64,000 nt of DNA from Acholoe squamosa (GCA_949317995.1 OX439039.1:51388785-51452784), one strand, 5' to 3'. Positions 10,955 to 23,546 are shown, numbered from the stretch's first letter. The notes: a model not told the origin generated them from the letters alone. Program-made: numbers and translations.

Positions 10955-11583
10955 TATAAAGTTGGAGGGGTTCCTCCAAGGCTGGTCCAGTCCTGTTAGG
11001 CTACTGCTGCATGGTAGAGAAGGTGAAGTAACAACTCAAGAGAGAGGCTGGTGGTAACTTAACTTTATTGCTCAAACTCAGGGGCTTTTATACAAAGTCA
11101 GAGAGCAGTTCCCCCTAAAACTGCCCACACACAATACCTGGAATCATGGTCCTTCATTGGTGATTCTTAGGAAACACACTTTACCTAAAAGAAGTCAATC
11201 ACTGACATATATCTGATACCATATAAGAACAGTACTAAAAGTAAGTGACACACTTAAGCAGTTGTACACAATTCAATGGAATATACCCTTAATTCCAAGT
11301 ATACCCCCTCCCACTTTGGGGTACCCACAATAACAAGACAGGCTAATTCTAAGAAAACCCAGTTCTATAAGTAGGTGTAGCACCCTTACTACTAAATGGC
11401 CCCACACCCATACAGTCTTACTCGGAAATGACCCTACCCTGGATCCTTAACTAGAAACCCAGATACATCACAGTGAGCTGCTCCCTCAAACCCACAGTAA
11501 ACAACCCACATACCACACTGACACCATACCAGGGGTGTGGTGGACCACCAGTACACGACCCTTTAAGGGGTCTGCACTCTACA
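10955..11583 (-). repeat. 5' LTR of the env-bearing element
   Basis: This direct copy of 6227-6855 is the promoter-side LTR for the minus-strand genes. A TATA-like TATAAAAG lies at 11085-11092 and AATAAA at 11064-11069 on the minus strand, giving an expected short R region. Confidence 0.95.
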
Positions 11584-11587
11584 CTAT

Positions 11588-14318
11588 GTCTACGATAATG
11601 GCGTAAACTCCCAGGTGTTTAGACTATTTGATATTTGTTTAAAAATATGTTTAGACAGCCACATAAAATTGATACACATTGCAATGGCAATATCCTATTT
11701 GATGATTGATCTGTCAAGCCGATTGGTTCAGGATTGTCTCCCCCTCCCCTCCCCCACTCTGTGGAGAAAGTACATTCAACCTCACTGATGCCAGCTGATG
11801 TGTTTCAGATACAATCATAATCATGTCTAAACATTTTTTTCTGCAGTGTACCTCCTTCCTCAAAAATATATTATTCTGTAATGTCAATGGTCATACTGCA
11901 ATAACAAGTATACACCATGAACAAGGGGCCGAAGGTCCTGGGGCTTAAGTCAAGGTGGCAGACATCCAGGGGAAAGGGTGAAATTATCTTTTTATTGGCT
12001 CATACAGGGAGATCCTGGCAGGGGCCTGCCGCAGTCCCTGGTGCCATTTTAAAGGTATACTTGCTTGGCAGATATGGGCCCCCCACAACCTTTATTGTAG
12101 TCAGTCACATGCAATGTCATGATTGCTGGGTGTTAGCATGTGTATCCCATTGGGTAAATATTGTAGGAGTATTCTCTACGAGAAGCCATGCTGTGAAAAT
12201 TGGAGGATATGGAGACACCTCTCTAGACCGAGATTCAGAAAGGGGTTTCTACTCATTGTTTGGGTCACGTAATTAATCCATTATACCATAGGTACCAGCC
12301 TATCAGATACATTAACTGAATCATTTTTGAATAAGGCATTCATGAACTCCAATGGAACCAAATACCAGTGAATACTGCAAACGTATTAGGGATGAACTGG
12401 TGGATATTACCTTCAATTGATGAATGTTCCTCTAAACTTTTCTAATGGATAACCAATATACCAAACTACTAGTAATTCGTGTAGCCAGTATTCATCCATT
12501 GTTAACATGGAACTGAATCATTCCAGATTGGAACAGCTTGCAAGCACTAATTAAATAATTTACGAATAGGTGGGACGGATGCATCACAGGTACCTAACGA
12601 CAGGTGTTCCTTTTCACCCACGATAATGGAGTATTCTCTACGAGAAGTCATGATTTCACCTGAGTGCACAGCTCGTTATAGTTTCCTATTCACAAAGTTA
12701 AAGAAGCATGGATAGCAGCAGTCAACTCAGAACAAAAGAATTTGAGCAATATTGAAACCAACAAGACTCAACTTCTGCAGTACCGTCACATGGTACCGTA
12801 CATAAGATGATGAACTGCACCCATGCTCCTCTGATGGGTCTGTTGTAGTGATGAGGAGATTAGTGACCACTAATGCAGGCTGCATTTACAGCATCCGTTC
12901 ATCGGATCTTTTGAATTGTCCTCCTGGTGTGGAGGGGAGAGAGTGGAGAGGGGGGATTATTAAGCCCTTCTCTAGCAAGCCTGTTATCAGGAATGCTCTC
13001 TTATCAGCGTTAATTATGGTATCTTCTACATTGACCGCTCATGCGATAACACGGATATCCTCTTCAGCAAGGCACACCTTGAAGGCGTAAGGCCCTTATG
13101 AGAGGTTAGTGTGTCCAATGTACTTTCCCTGGATCTGAAAATGGCTGCCACGAGCGGACGTTAGAACTACAGGAGAGGGAAAATATTACTTTTGTGGATG
13201 AGAAGGGGCACTTATTGTATAGCATCTACCCCTACCAGGGGTATTGCAATAACACCACTACTTAGAAGGTGCAATATTACTTTGTTAACTTGGAAGGCCC
13301 TTGGTTACAGGGAGGCTAAATCCATGTTCATCATAACAATCATCATTCTTACAGTAAGCACTAGCCTATCATTTCAATACTTGATCATGTAAACTGTGAT
13401 GTAAACTACGCTAAGGAATACATTGATATGTCAACGCTGATTCACCCTTCCAGTTGATATCTTAAATAAATCTTGGTATGATCACACTGATACCGCTTTT
13501 AAGGAAAAGAAATGACATTATTGTCAACCAATTTCCGACATCAACTCAAAGAGTATATATGCCCAGTAAAGAATCCTTTATTCTAACTAACTCATTCACC
13601 TAAAGGAATAATAACAGGTTTCTTATGTTCCTATTTTCACTGTAACACACTTATGTATACCATTTCCTGAAATGTGTAATCAAGAGCGTATCAAGTCCAT
13701 CATGAATGGCGTCTTTATGCCATTTGTTGTCCTATGAGTGACAGTAATGATCTTGTTTTTCCTTGAGACGAAACAACCAGTGCAGCTCACCTTATAGCAG
13801 CGTAAGATGAAATTAGAAAAATATAAAATAAGAAAGTGGGTTCACTGAACCTTAACAGACTGCCTTCCCCTCTTTAACGTCCCTTTGGTGTAAGATTACA
13901 GATGTGATCGGGATGATTACTGAGCACTGAATAAGGCAGGATGTGTATATCACCTTCTGAGGGATAAGCCATGGATGTCTCTTATTTTGTATCCTGCTCT
14001 GATTTGCTCCAGGTAAGCTAATGCACTTGACACCCCTCTAATAATGACTCATTCGTTTATCTTTTTAAATACATGATTTCAATAAAAACATAGAACCAAT
14101 GAAGTCTTTTTTGGTAAGTGTTGCCGCCTTTAAATATTCATTCCTTTGATGTGGGGGTAAATGGAAAACCCAGGGTAACATACAAAGGTGCCTTGTCTGG
14201 CCTTCCACGCACACTTACAGAAGCCTCTGTGATCAAAACATTAGGGACCTTTTCTTTAAGGTCTACTAAGTACCCTGAACATGGAATTCACACGTTAAGT
14301 GCACACTCACCACTTATT
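11588..14318. other. Non-genic stretch
   Basis: AT-rich, without a supported gene. A short phrase GAGTATTCTCTACGAGAAG occurs twice (near 12166 and 12629), which hints at an old dispersed repeat. Nothing else is recognised. Confidence 0.4.
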
Positions 14319-14322
14319 GTAA

Positions 14323-14882
14323 ACTGAAAACCTGCAAGATCCAAAACTAGTCAGTACTGACGACTTTAGGTCCTCTGGAGGGTCTTGCCAAAAAAGAGAC
14401 GTGAACCAAGAATGAAAACGTGCACATTTTTTCCTTGCTAAATAATTGTTTGGATAATCGTTTAGAGAAAACGTGCACGTTTTTTTTCACTTCTCAAAAC
14501 TAGTTTCCCATAGATTCTGGGGTAATTCTTTTGTCAATGCTATGAAAATGAGTTAGGCCATACACGTTTTCCTCAGCACTCTCTGAAAATATTTAGAGAG
14601 GTTCATCCTCATTACCTTTTGGCAAGACCCTCCAGGTTGACAATACCTAAAACAACTACCTTAGATGGTCAAAATGATGACTTTAGGTCGTCGTCCTGTC
14701 TAACCAAGTTGTCAGTATGACAAAACTGACAACACACAGTAGTCATCCTGATGACTGAGGTCGTCAGGTTAATGACCTAAAGTTGTCATTTTAACCACCT
14801 AACATAGTAGTTTTAGGTATTGTCAACCTGAGGACCTAAAGTCGTCACCACTGACTAGTTTCGGATCTTCTAGGTTTTCAGT
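14323..14882. repeat. Fold-back / MITE-like element interrupted by another MITE
   Basis: Long inverted arms start with ACTGAAAACCT on the left and close with AGGTTTTCAGT on the right. The arms continue as inverted, imperfect partners (ACTAGTCAGT, GACGACTTTAGGTCCT, GTTGACAATACCTAAAAC) for well over 100 bp on each side. GTAA flanks both ends (14319-14322 and 14883-14886), a likely 4-bp target duplication. The left arm is split by the element at 14375-14635, while the right arm is continuous there. The inner element therefore arrived later. It has no coding capacity and must be a non-autonomous DNA element. Confidence 0.7.
14375..14635. repeat. MITE with perfect 19-bp terminal inverted repeats, copy 1
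   Basis: It begins CTGGAGGGTCTTGCCAAAA and ends with the exact reverse complement. It is 261 bp, non-coding, with internal GAAAACGTGCAC palindrome-like motifs and ATCGTTTGGATAATCGTTT-like repeats. A second copy lies at 28212-28446. Target duplication is not clear (at most 1-2 bp). The superfamily is not assigned. Confidence 0.8.
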
Positions 14883-14886
14883 GTAA

Positions 14887-15366
14887 TGTGTGGGCCTCAG
14901 TCATAGCGTAATACGCATATGGAATGGCAAAAACCTTAAGTGGAATTCAGCTTGATTCTTCAGGAGGAATTTGGGAAGATACACGTCTATTTCCTGCCCA
15001 CTCATGGATCGTACCCAATTATATGTCTATTAGGGCCTCAGTGCTGAAGGGTGCGTTGACATGCAAATCACTATAAAGAGACGAGATTGTTAAACTCTGG
15101 TTCTATAAAGTCCTACTCTTTCTATGTAACAATATCATGTTCCTAAAATTAATTGCCACAGGGTAGGTTGTCACCAACATTCTTAGTTGCTTCTCTATCT
15201 ACAAAGCTAGGTCAAAGGAAGATGTTCCGAAACACAATGGAGATATGATCTATGTACCCTTTGCTTTTGCCAGGTGTGTACTCCCTCTGAAGACCATTAT
15301 TCACAGAGAACTGGCACCCATGTGACGGAACAAATAACATTGTAGTAAAAGCCTTTGCCAACCCAT
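14887..15366. other. Non-genic stretch
   Basis: Nothing recognisable lies between the two inverted-repeat elements. Confidence 0.4.
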
Positions 15367-15414
15367 CCCAGCAAATTTTAGTTACTCCTCATCAACCTGT
15401 GTGAAGTGGCTCAC

Positions 15415-16010
15415 ACATGTCGCTAGATGGAACACGATGTCGCTATAGCACAAGATCACCAGGAATAGCAATGGTGGTGATCACATGGCCTCACCTCAGA
15501 TGATGAGGATGATGATCACTCAGACTCACCAGGTATGGCGACGCGGATGATCACTTACCTCGCTAGATGAAACACGCACCTCGTCATAGTGCATGTTCAC
15601 CAGGGATAGCGAGGATTGTGATCACTCATCCTCACCAGGGATGGCGACATTAGTGATTACTCACTTCGCTAGATGAGATGCACACCATGTCATAATGCAC
15701 GTTCACCATGGATGGCAAGGATAGTGATCATTCACACTCACGGGGGATGGTCGCTCGGGTGATCACTCACCTTGCTAGATGAAACGCGTACCTCGTGATA
15801 GCACAGGTTCACCACAGATGGTGAGGATCTTGATCACCCATACTCACCAGGGATGGCGACACGAGTGATCACTCACCTCGCTAGATGAAATGCACACCAT
15901 GCCATAGCAACATTCACCATGGTTGGTGAGGATCGTGATGACTCACACTCAGACTCACCAGTAATGGTGACGCTGGTGATCACACACCTTGTTAGATGAA
16001 AAGCTCATGA
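15415..16010 (+). repeat. 106-bp minisatellite, about six units
   Basis: Units are anchored by CGCTAGATGAAA-like words near 15421, 15561, 15667, 15773, 15879 and 15990. The three middle spacings are exactly 106 bp. GTGATCACTCAC and CACCAGGGATGGCGAC recur in each. Copies are diverged, so the array is not recent. Confidence 0.85.
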
Positions 16011-16379
16011 TCATCGACATTGGTAATCATGCAGCCTCACATCTGCCAGATCAAAGTATGTTTTGCCAGAGAAGGTATTGCCATATGTATCTTCCCTCTA
16101 ACCAAAGACAAGCTGTTCATGTAGATATTTCCCTATGTATTTTTCCTGTAACCAGAGAAAAGGTGTTTATGAATAATTGCTTTCATTTTAGAGATACCTC
16201 TATCTAAATTCAATTGATATTTTCTCTATTTAATCTTGTTTGATTCAACTCTGAAGTATTACATGGAAATCAGTGTGAAACAAAGCACATTTGATATGTA
16301 TGGGACTTATACTTCATGCCCACACTTCCTAGATAGGCTACATGTTGAACAGTGGTGCTGTCTCAACAACTTTGGCAAT

Positions 16380-17130
16380 GGTGGTGATAAGTTGTCATTC
16401 TGAGTGAGAGTGAGTGACAGATGATGCAATCCTCAGAGAGCATTGACTTAGAGTGACATAAATTCACGCATTGAGTGAGACCAATGTTGGCAATGGGGGT
16501 GTAAGTCACCATTTTGTGTGAGAGTTGATGAAAGTGGCACACACTCACACAGCGAGTGACATCCATGTCAGCGATGGTGGTGATAAGTCGCCATTTTGAG
16601 AGAAGATTAACAAGGAGTGACATAAACTCATGTAGTGAGTAAGAGCCATGTGGCAATGCAGGTGAAAAGTCGCCATTCTGAGTGAGAGTTGACAGACAGT
16701 GGCACATATTGAGGGAGTGAGTGAGATCCATGTTGGCGATGGTGGTGATTAGGTGCCATTCTGAGTGAGAGTTGACTGGGAGTGGCGCATACTTATGCAG
16801 GGAGTGAGATCCATATTAGCGATGTTGGTGATAAGTCGCCATTCTGAGTGAGAACTGACTGGGAGTGGCACATAATCACACAGTGAGTCAGATCCATGTT
16901 GGTGATGATTGTGATAAGCCACCATTCTGAGTGAGAGTTGACAGGCAGTGGCACATACTCATGCAGTGAGTTAGATCCATGTTGGTGATGGTGGTGATAA
17001 GTCACCATGCTTTGTGAGGGATGACAAGGGGTGGCACATACTCACACAGTGAGTGAGATCATGTTGGCGACTGTTGTGATAAATCGCCATGCCATGTGAG
17101 ACTGACACAGAGTGGCGCAAGATGATGCAG
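16380..17130 (+). repeat. 83-bp minisatellite, about nine units
   Basis: Units are anchored by GTCGCCATTCTGAGTGAGAG-like words near 16508, 16591, 16673, 16756, 16839, 16922, 17004 and 17087, spaced 82-83 bp. The apparent minus-strand ORFs here (for example 16363-16731) are translations of the array, not genes. Confidence 0.85.
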
Positions 17131-17200
17131 TGAGTTATCACTCAAAAAAGAGTCACCATTGATAACCAATCATGGCGACAGATAACGACAATTTGCTGGG

Positions 17201-17863
17201 ATACTACTACTGGGAGTAGAGGGCACCAGAGCTTGGTTTATAACATCTATTATGTATACAGGGCCTCTTGGGGGGATGTTATGATGTACATACATAGGTA
17301 TAGGATGCAGAAAAGGTCTCCATGTCACAAGAAAATCAAATGTGAATGCAATGCGGGCCAGGTATCAACGATTGAAGAATGATTGTATTTCATTCATTAC
17401 TAAAATAATCGTCTTTTGTCCTTGTGTCAATACATACATGACACACATGTGTACAAAAATAAACGGCATATCTTTTATTGGTACATCAGCCTTCCAGTGT
17501 TTCCCTAAGTGACAACACTGACCATGGCATGGGCAAACTGCGATATTTGGAATGGGCATAGGCATACCCCTTTGCTTTACATAGGGTTGACAGTATCAGG
17601 TACATATAGTAATACAATGATAGTAAACTGTAGGAAAGAGACCTTGTTGTCTAATTGCCCAAAATAGGTCAAGTGCTGATATAATGGTATGTCTTCCCTT
17701 TGACAAAATGCTCCAAGGCATGAGGAACACAGCCTTTAGCTTCATAAACATAATTCCTAATTGTCTTTCAGCATGTGGATAGGAGTGTTAGGTACCTTTT
17801 CAGGAACTTAGACCTAGAGTACCTTGTCACGCACGAACACGGTAACCACAAAGTGTCGACGTT

Positions 17864-17910
<47 letters not shown>

Positions 17911-20900
17911 GGGGGGTGACAATGGTTGTGCAACTCAAAACTCTTCCCAAACTCCCCAGCCTTAAAAGTATTGTTCTAATTTAAGCGGGGGTCTACCTGG
18001 TGCATGGAGCAGCACATGCACACTGATTATCTCAATGTTATGCTGCTCAAACCCTGGAGACTCAATCACCCTATTTATAATAGACACATCTGTTAATGTA
18101 TTCTCAGAAAATTATCTGAAACGTTGATGTGTACACTGTACAAAGAAAGTTATCACTCAGAAAAGGGAGCCAATATAAAAACTACGGTGTGTTGCAATTA
18201 TCTTTGAGGGGCATTATGCATGAATAGATGTTTCGAAATAAACTTGCGACAAAACCTGCTGATGTTCACCAATAAATTGTAAAGGTTTGGACGACGAACT
18301 ACAAAGAGTGTGTGGGAATAATTGCCTACTTCCTCCTGCTTTTCCCCATTTTCCATCCGATTCAAAGGAAAAGATTGCCCTTTATATATTGCAAGCATAT
18401 ACCTTATTACGACCTGTTCAAAGAAGGAAATACATTATGTTCTGATATTTTACTTATAGTCTACATTTTATCAATGTATTTGACTATTGTATCTTCAGCA
18501 AGTTCAAACTTTATGCATAGAATTACCCTTCTACGCACTAAATCAGGTTTGTAATGCTGTCGAGCATGGGCTGAGTGCATTCCCATAGTTACATACTACT
18601 CTGTTAGATCATGGTGACTGAAAGCAATCATGTAGCATCATTATTTGGAGAGAGAGAGTATTCAAATGAGGGAGCGTTAGTAGCAATAAAAGCAGTACTA
18701 GGATAAAAGATTATACCATTTGTGTTTGCAGGTTTCATGCATGGGGAAAGCTCAGTCCTTGTGAGAATTAACAGAGGAAGTAAGAGTACATTGATTCATA
18801 TCCTTATCAGACAATAGTAGCAATATAATGGTGTAGGACTTTTCATTAGAAGGAAGGCACTCCACTCAAATGTTCTATCTGCTGTACACTATGATTTAGA
18901 GGTCTTTCTGAGATCTAATGTGTTACCTGTTTAATCTAAACTGCCGTATACTAGTAAAGATTAAATATACGAAGTAAATAGTTGCCTCCAAAGTACGAAG
19001 TGCTGTTTGAACATTTTGACAGGTAATGTTGCATAGTAAACAACATATAATTATACTGTATAACATCTTTGTATGTAGACTGACATCATTAGCTCCACAC
19101 AAACTATATAAAAGGCATTGTCCCTTGCACTCCACAACCAAACCTATCCTTCTTTTAGTATAGAATTGGATTAGATACTGTAACTGGATTTTAAAGCGTA
19201 ACTGGATTTCGTCTTTCATCTTTAACAAGCCAACGTGATTCATGTGTCTTTTGTGAACAGGAGTAAGTATGGTACTAGATGCACATGTTTTTGACTAAAA
19301 TACAGTATTATAGTCAAATGTGTATACATGGTTTTGAACATGCTATTTTTGATCCGTCCTAAAATACCCGATTCTTGACTCCTGGCTCGCTGCCATTACA
19401 GGAACGTGTCATTTCTCTACCAGATGCCATAACCCTTTCAGTCATTCATAAATGTTAGGGTTATAATTTGGGGGCACAATTTAAAGGAAACCCGCCAATG
19501 TATGTATAAAAAAAAACAAAAAAAAAACCTGTCTGCACGGCGATTCATAAAAAATGACGATCCTTCTGGAATTGAACGATGAATTTAGAAACAATCCTCG
19601 TAGAAAGACATTTCTGCAATTATTTGCAGAAAATGCATACCATTTATATCCTTTAAGGCCCTGAAGGATATTGATTGAATTAATGATTATTGTGAATGAA
19701 AGAGTGTGTTTCAAAGGCTGTAATTCTATCATTTCCATGAAGCCCCTGTATTGACGAATTTCATAATTCTCTAGTCGTCTTCCTCTGTGTATATCGTGAG
19801 TTTTTATGAATCGCCCTCCTGACGACTTAAACACCAGTGACAAAGAGAAGGCAGTATAAAAAAATATAACATTCCTGCCAAAATCTTTTTCCCTTGTTCT
19901 GAAGGTCTTTACTTTTCACTGCGTGTCCCTGTGGAACATTTTATCCGGATTTTATTCTAGGGTTGTGTCTGAGTAAGGAATTGGAAGAGGTCTGAGGTAT
20001 GGAACTATGCGTCAGAGGTATTTAGAAGTCACATGAGGAGGAGCTTGATTCTTTGGCTTCCACGTTCCAGCAGCAATGTGCTCTGAATTTGGGTGAAAGC
20101 TAGAACAGCACAGCCATTGAAAATATACCATTGGTAATGTCGGGCAAAAAGAAGAGAACACTAAGACCTTTAAAGGGTGTTCCTCCAAGCAATAAGTCCA
20201 TAACGTAAGTCCATACTAGGGAGGTACAGCGAAAATGTGTATATACATAAGAGAAAAGACAGACATGAGGAAGTCTCCTTGAGAGAAAATAATGGGTATT
20301 GCCTTTCAGAGAGCAAACTTCTCTGTGACTAGTTCCAGTACATGCATAAGGGCACCGATCTGACATGACAACAAGGTGTGATCAAAGCGAATTTGATGTA
20401 AAACATTTCATTTCAGTTTCTTTTAATCCATTGTACACCTTGACGATAAAAAAAGGGGTAAGGACACAACACAATTTTCCATCAGACAAAACTGATGCTC
20501 TGTCAATCTAATTAGACGATGTTTGTCTCTTGGAAATTGAATGCCTGTGACCCAGACTCTTCAGACCCGTCACTTCTGCACATGTCACCTGACGTCACGT
20601 CATATGACAGATACTGATGGACTGCTCCCACACGGGATTAGTGAGGACTAGACAAGAAGTGGGATCGTGCTGGGATGGTCATGGATGAATTAGCTGTCAT
20701 GCTCTAGCTTTTACTGATCCTTTAATACCTCACTTAACTGATGCAAGTATAATGTTGCTCCTGTACTATCAATACCCAACTAATTATGGAACTTATGATT
20801 TTTTATGTGGATGGTCCATCCAACCGTCTGGGAACAGAGAGGTCATGTAAATATTGATAGTAGGGAGGTTTAGCAAACCTCATTTAATGCAGGCGTAGCA

Positions 20901-21883
20901 ATGTTGTAGGTATGCTGCACGTCTGCGTTATATTGCCCACGTAATGGGTGCTAAACCTGCCTAATAACTGTTGCCACACAATCGGTTCCAGTGGCAGATT
21001 CAGATGGAGAACAGGGGCCATGCATCTCCTTCATTTTACCATTACATTATGCTAATCAGTTATATTGCCTCTGTTAGGCATGAGACTAAGCCAAGAATGG
21101 GATGTACGCCCGCCCTTTATCCAAAAGAAAGGGGCGCAATTCCTGGATCAGCCAATGTGATCTAACATGAAAGTAATATAAGTAGTAGTGACGGATGCAG
21201 ATCTGTGCCTTTTACAATCATAGTACATCATTGCTTAGCAGATATGTCAGACTTACTTTTCTTAAGATTTTCTTTTTAAATCTATTGCCACACAAATGTC
21301 TTATCGAACGAAACTCACAACCATAATGTAAACTTTGATCTCAGACTATAGACCCATGCAGCAAGAAATGCTTACTCATGGAGAAAGTTGTGTTTAGGTT
21401 AGTTCTTGTTAAATGCACATAATTTTGTTTTTATTTTCCATGATATTATACACAAACAACCTACATCAAGAGGTTCAGGTTCAAGAGACAATTCTCCTTC
21501 AAATGATGTACGTTAGATGGCAGGGCTACCAATGAATATTTGCATTCTCAGTATGCCAACCATAGAAAAGCCCAAAATCTTTTTAAATAACTTCTCTGGG
21601 TCGTGTTTCAATAGTTTCCACGACAGGATGGCCTCAAATCGTAGTGGGAGTTATGAGAAATGACTCCATACCAGTGACTACATAGTGAGCTACAGTACAG
21701 GCCTCGAAATAGAAGCTGCTATTTATTCAACTACTGACTCAATACCCACCACTATGAAGTCATAGCACCCAGTCATAGGAGCCACTATTTGCTACATAGT
21801 GACCAGTCATACCTCCTTCATGGTCTAGTATTCACTCCTGTGTTCAAATGAGCGTAGGGCTGCAGTAAGGGTCAAGTGATTTA
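17201..21883. other. Non-genic stretch with one GT microsatellite
   Basis: No supported gene or long repeat is seen apart from the GT tract at 17866-17916. A perfect CRE palindrome TGACGTCA occurs at 20590-20597, too little on its own to call a promoter. Confidence 0.4.
17866..17916. repeat. (GT)n microsatellite ending in a G run
   Basis: About 21 uninterrupted GT dinucleotides are followed by eight or nine Gs. ORFs of poly-CV or poly-HT type across it are artefacts. Confidence 0.95.
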
Positions 21884-22160
21884 TTGCCAGGTGGGGGGGG
21901 GGGGCTTGTTTATTATAGGGGGTTATTTTGAAAAAGACTTCCTTGGTGGGGGGGCAAACCCTCATTAAAACCTTCACATTGGGGGGGTCAAAACTAAAGT
22001 ATGGGCATTTCAAATACCTATCGCAATGCATCATTGCACGTGTGTATCTGATTTTTCTTTTTTTAGGGGGGGCATTTTGTAAAATCAGTTCTTAGGGGGG
22101 GCATTTTTGTCACAAAAAAAATCTGCCAAAATCCATCAGCCCCCCCCCCACACCTGACAA
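21884..22160. repeat. Fold-back element with G-run/C-run ends
   Basis: The left end TTGCCAGGTG followed by a G run is mirrored by a C run and CACCTGACAA at the right end. Several internal G7 tracts precede GCATTTTGT or CAAACCC-like words. It is about 277 bp and non-coding. It looks like a small inverted-repeat element with G-quadruplex potential. No clear target duplication was found. Confidence 0.45.
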
Positions 22161-23223
22161 TAGTTGTCCCTAACTAAAAAGGTGATACCACCTGGTTACA
22201 TGGTCACAAACATGGTCAATTCTCATAAAAAATGTACAACACAATTAATTGGAATAATCTTGCAAAATCAATAGATAAAAAATCCATAGATGTTATCATC
22301 CCACAATCTCTCAGAGGATGATTGAGGTCAGGGATGCTATATATACGAAGGCTCCTTGACCTCTGTGAGTGGCCTGTGGTCAAGGCCTTTTGGATCTTTA
22401 GTCTATATAGAGAGAATATTTATATGATTACAAAGCAAAGAACACAGATTGGCTACAGTTTAGCAAAGGAGTGCAGAGGGCAGCAGCTAAGGCTACCCAC
22501 TAATTATTCACACAGAGGGCTATCATACAAGCACTGCTTATTGAGTTACTGCTCTGGTGGCTATTTAGCCAGTAGGCAGTACGATCATCCAGTAATGTAG
22601 CCAGCTATTTAGTCACTATGGCCAAAATCCTAAGATCAGCTGGTAAGATTTGGCCCATCTCCAGTCATAGCCGGCTGAACCTGTCGTAGAATCTATTGAA
22701 ATAAGGTCCTGAAAAGTCCACCTTTCTTGCTGTTTGGAGCTGTAGTTTAACTTTAAGTACTATTGATCAGGTGCTATCATGGTACAGGGCGATGTCACAA
22801 GAGATTTTAATTGACAGGCAGAATGTGCAAGCATATGACAATATATTTAGCCTTGATACAAATCTTTTGATGATAGATGATGACAAATCTGTCAGCAACA
22901 TGATTCTTATAAATTAAAAGAAGGGCTGGCCGAAGCCCTTGATCCAAACAAAAAAGGAGAGAGTTGTGCAAAAAGGGGGATTTTAGTGACCAGTTCACCA
23001 CTGTCCTTCGTGATAGAGGCCTACTACAAACATCACACTGGTCCCAGAGTTAAGTACTAACGTCCTAGACTCTGGTTTTCTGCCCTATGTATGATGGGAA
23101 GGGAAAGGAAAGTAGTCCCTGTTATGTATGAGTGAAACACTAGAGGGAGCTGTGGTCTGACTGGTCAGTATGCATTGTTGATGGGTTGGGGGATTTTAGC
23201 AATTAACAATTTATATGTCACCT
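22161..23223. other. Non-genic stretch
   Basis: No gene, RNA or repeat structure is recognised. Confidence 0.35.
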
Positions 23224-23297
23224 GCCCAGAATAGGGTAGTGGTTAGAACACTGAACTCATAATGCAGGGTAAATGAGTTCTAGCCTCGCCCGATAAT
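23224..23297 (+). ncRNA. tRNA-Met-derived pseudogene or SINE head
   Basis: It starts GCCCAGAATAGGGTAGTGG, has an A-box-like TAGTGGTTAGAAC, an anticodon loop CTCATAA (anticodon CAT) in a mostly paired stem, and a B-box-like GAGTTCTAGCCTC close to elongator tRNA-Met. The acceptor stem does not pair, so a working tRNA is unlikely. An AT-rich tail follows, as in tRNA-derived SINEs. Confidence 0.45.
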
Positions 23298-23483
23298 TTT
23301 GGTTTTATTGAATCAAAACATTTTATTTCTAGATTTTGATTGTGTTGATAAATTGCTATCAATATCTATAAAATAAGTGTTATAGACTACTGCGCAAAGA
23401 AACCATGATATTCAAAGCAGAGGTGATGTTTTTTGGTAATATGTTTCTTATAAAAAAGATAGTATTGACCTAGTGGATGTATA

Positions 23484-23546
23484 ATGACTTGAACCCACCT
23501 CCCTGAGATTGGGAGCTCAACTCTCTACTGCATGAACTAGTGGGAC
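23484..23546 (-). ncRNA. Second tRNA-like sequence, inverted
   Basis: On the minus strand, a TAGTTCATGCAGTAGAG A-box-like block is followed by an imperfect anticodon-like stem and a GTGGGTTCAAGTC B-box-like block. The cloverleaf is not intact. With the piece at 23224 it forms a facing pair about 190 bp apart, possibly two old SINE heads. Confidence 0.3.

Larger units (their letters stand above)
6227..11583 (-). mobile_element. Env-bearing Ty3/Gypsy (errantivirus-like) LTR element, broken
   Basis: Two 629-bp direct LTRs enclose minus-strand frames in the order small acidic ORF, gag, pol remnant, env. CTAT flanks both outer ends (6223-6226 and 11584-11587), a 4-bp target duplication typical of Ty3/Gypsy. 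A primer-binding site and a polypurine tract sit at the expected inner LTR edges. The LTR copies differ at about two positions by eye, so insertion is recent. At about 5.4 kb it is short for an env-bearing member, and its pol is strongly reduced. The element therefore looks broken, with perhaps two or three breaks, and would have depended on proteins from related copies. The baculovirus-F-like env places it near errantivirus-type Metaviridae. Confidence 0.95.
15367..17200. mobile_element. TIR-bounded element built of two minisatellite arrays
   Basis: CCCAGCAAATT at the left edge is matched by its reverse complement AATTTGCTGGG at the right edge, with weaker similarity further in. AT flanks both ends, which may be a 2-bp target duplication or chance. 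The interior is a 106-bp-unit array on the left and an 83-bp-unit array on the right. The core motif GATGGCGAC of the left array appears in reverse orientation (CGCCAT) in the right array. This suggests a non-autonomous DNA element whose subterminal repeats expanded independently. No transposase is present. Confidence 0.5.

Noticed and set aside
16363-17008. Minus-strand ORFs of 60-122 codons
   Set aside because: They are translations of the 83-bp minisatellite; open frames persist because the unit lacks stops in that frame.
15415-17130. CRISPR array
   Set aside because: Units are 83-106 bp, diverged, with no repeat/spacer alternation, in a eukaryotic context.
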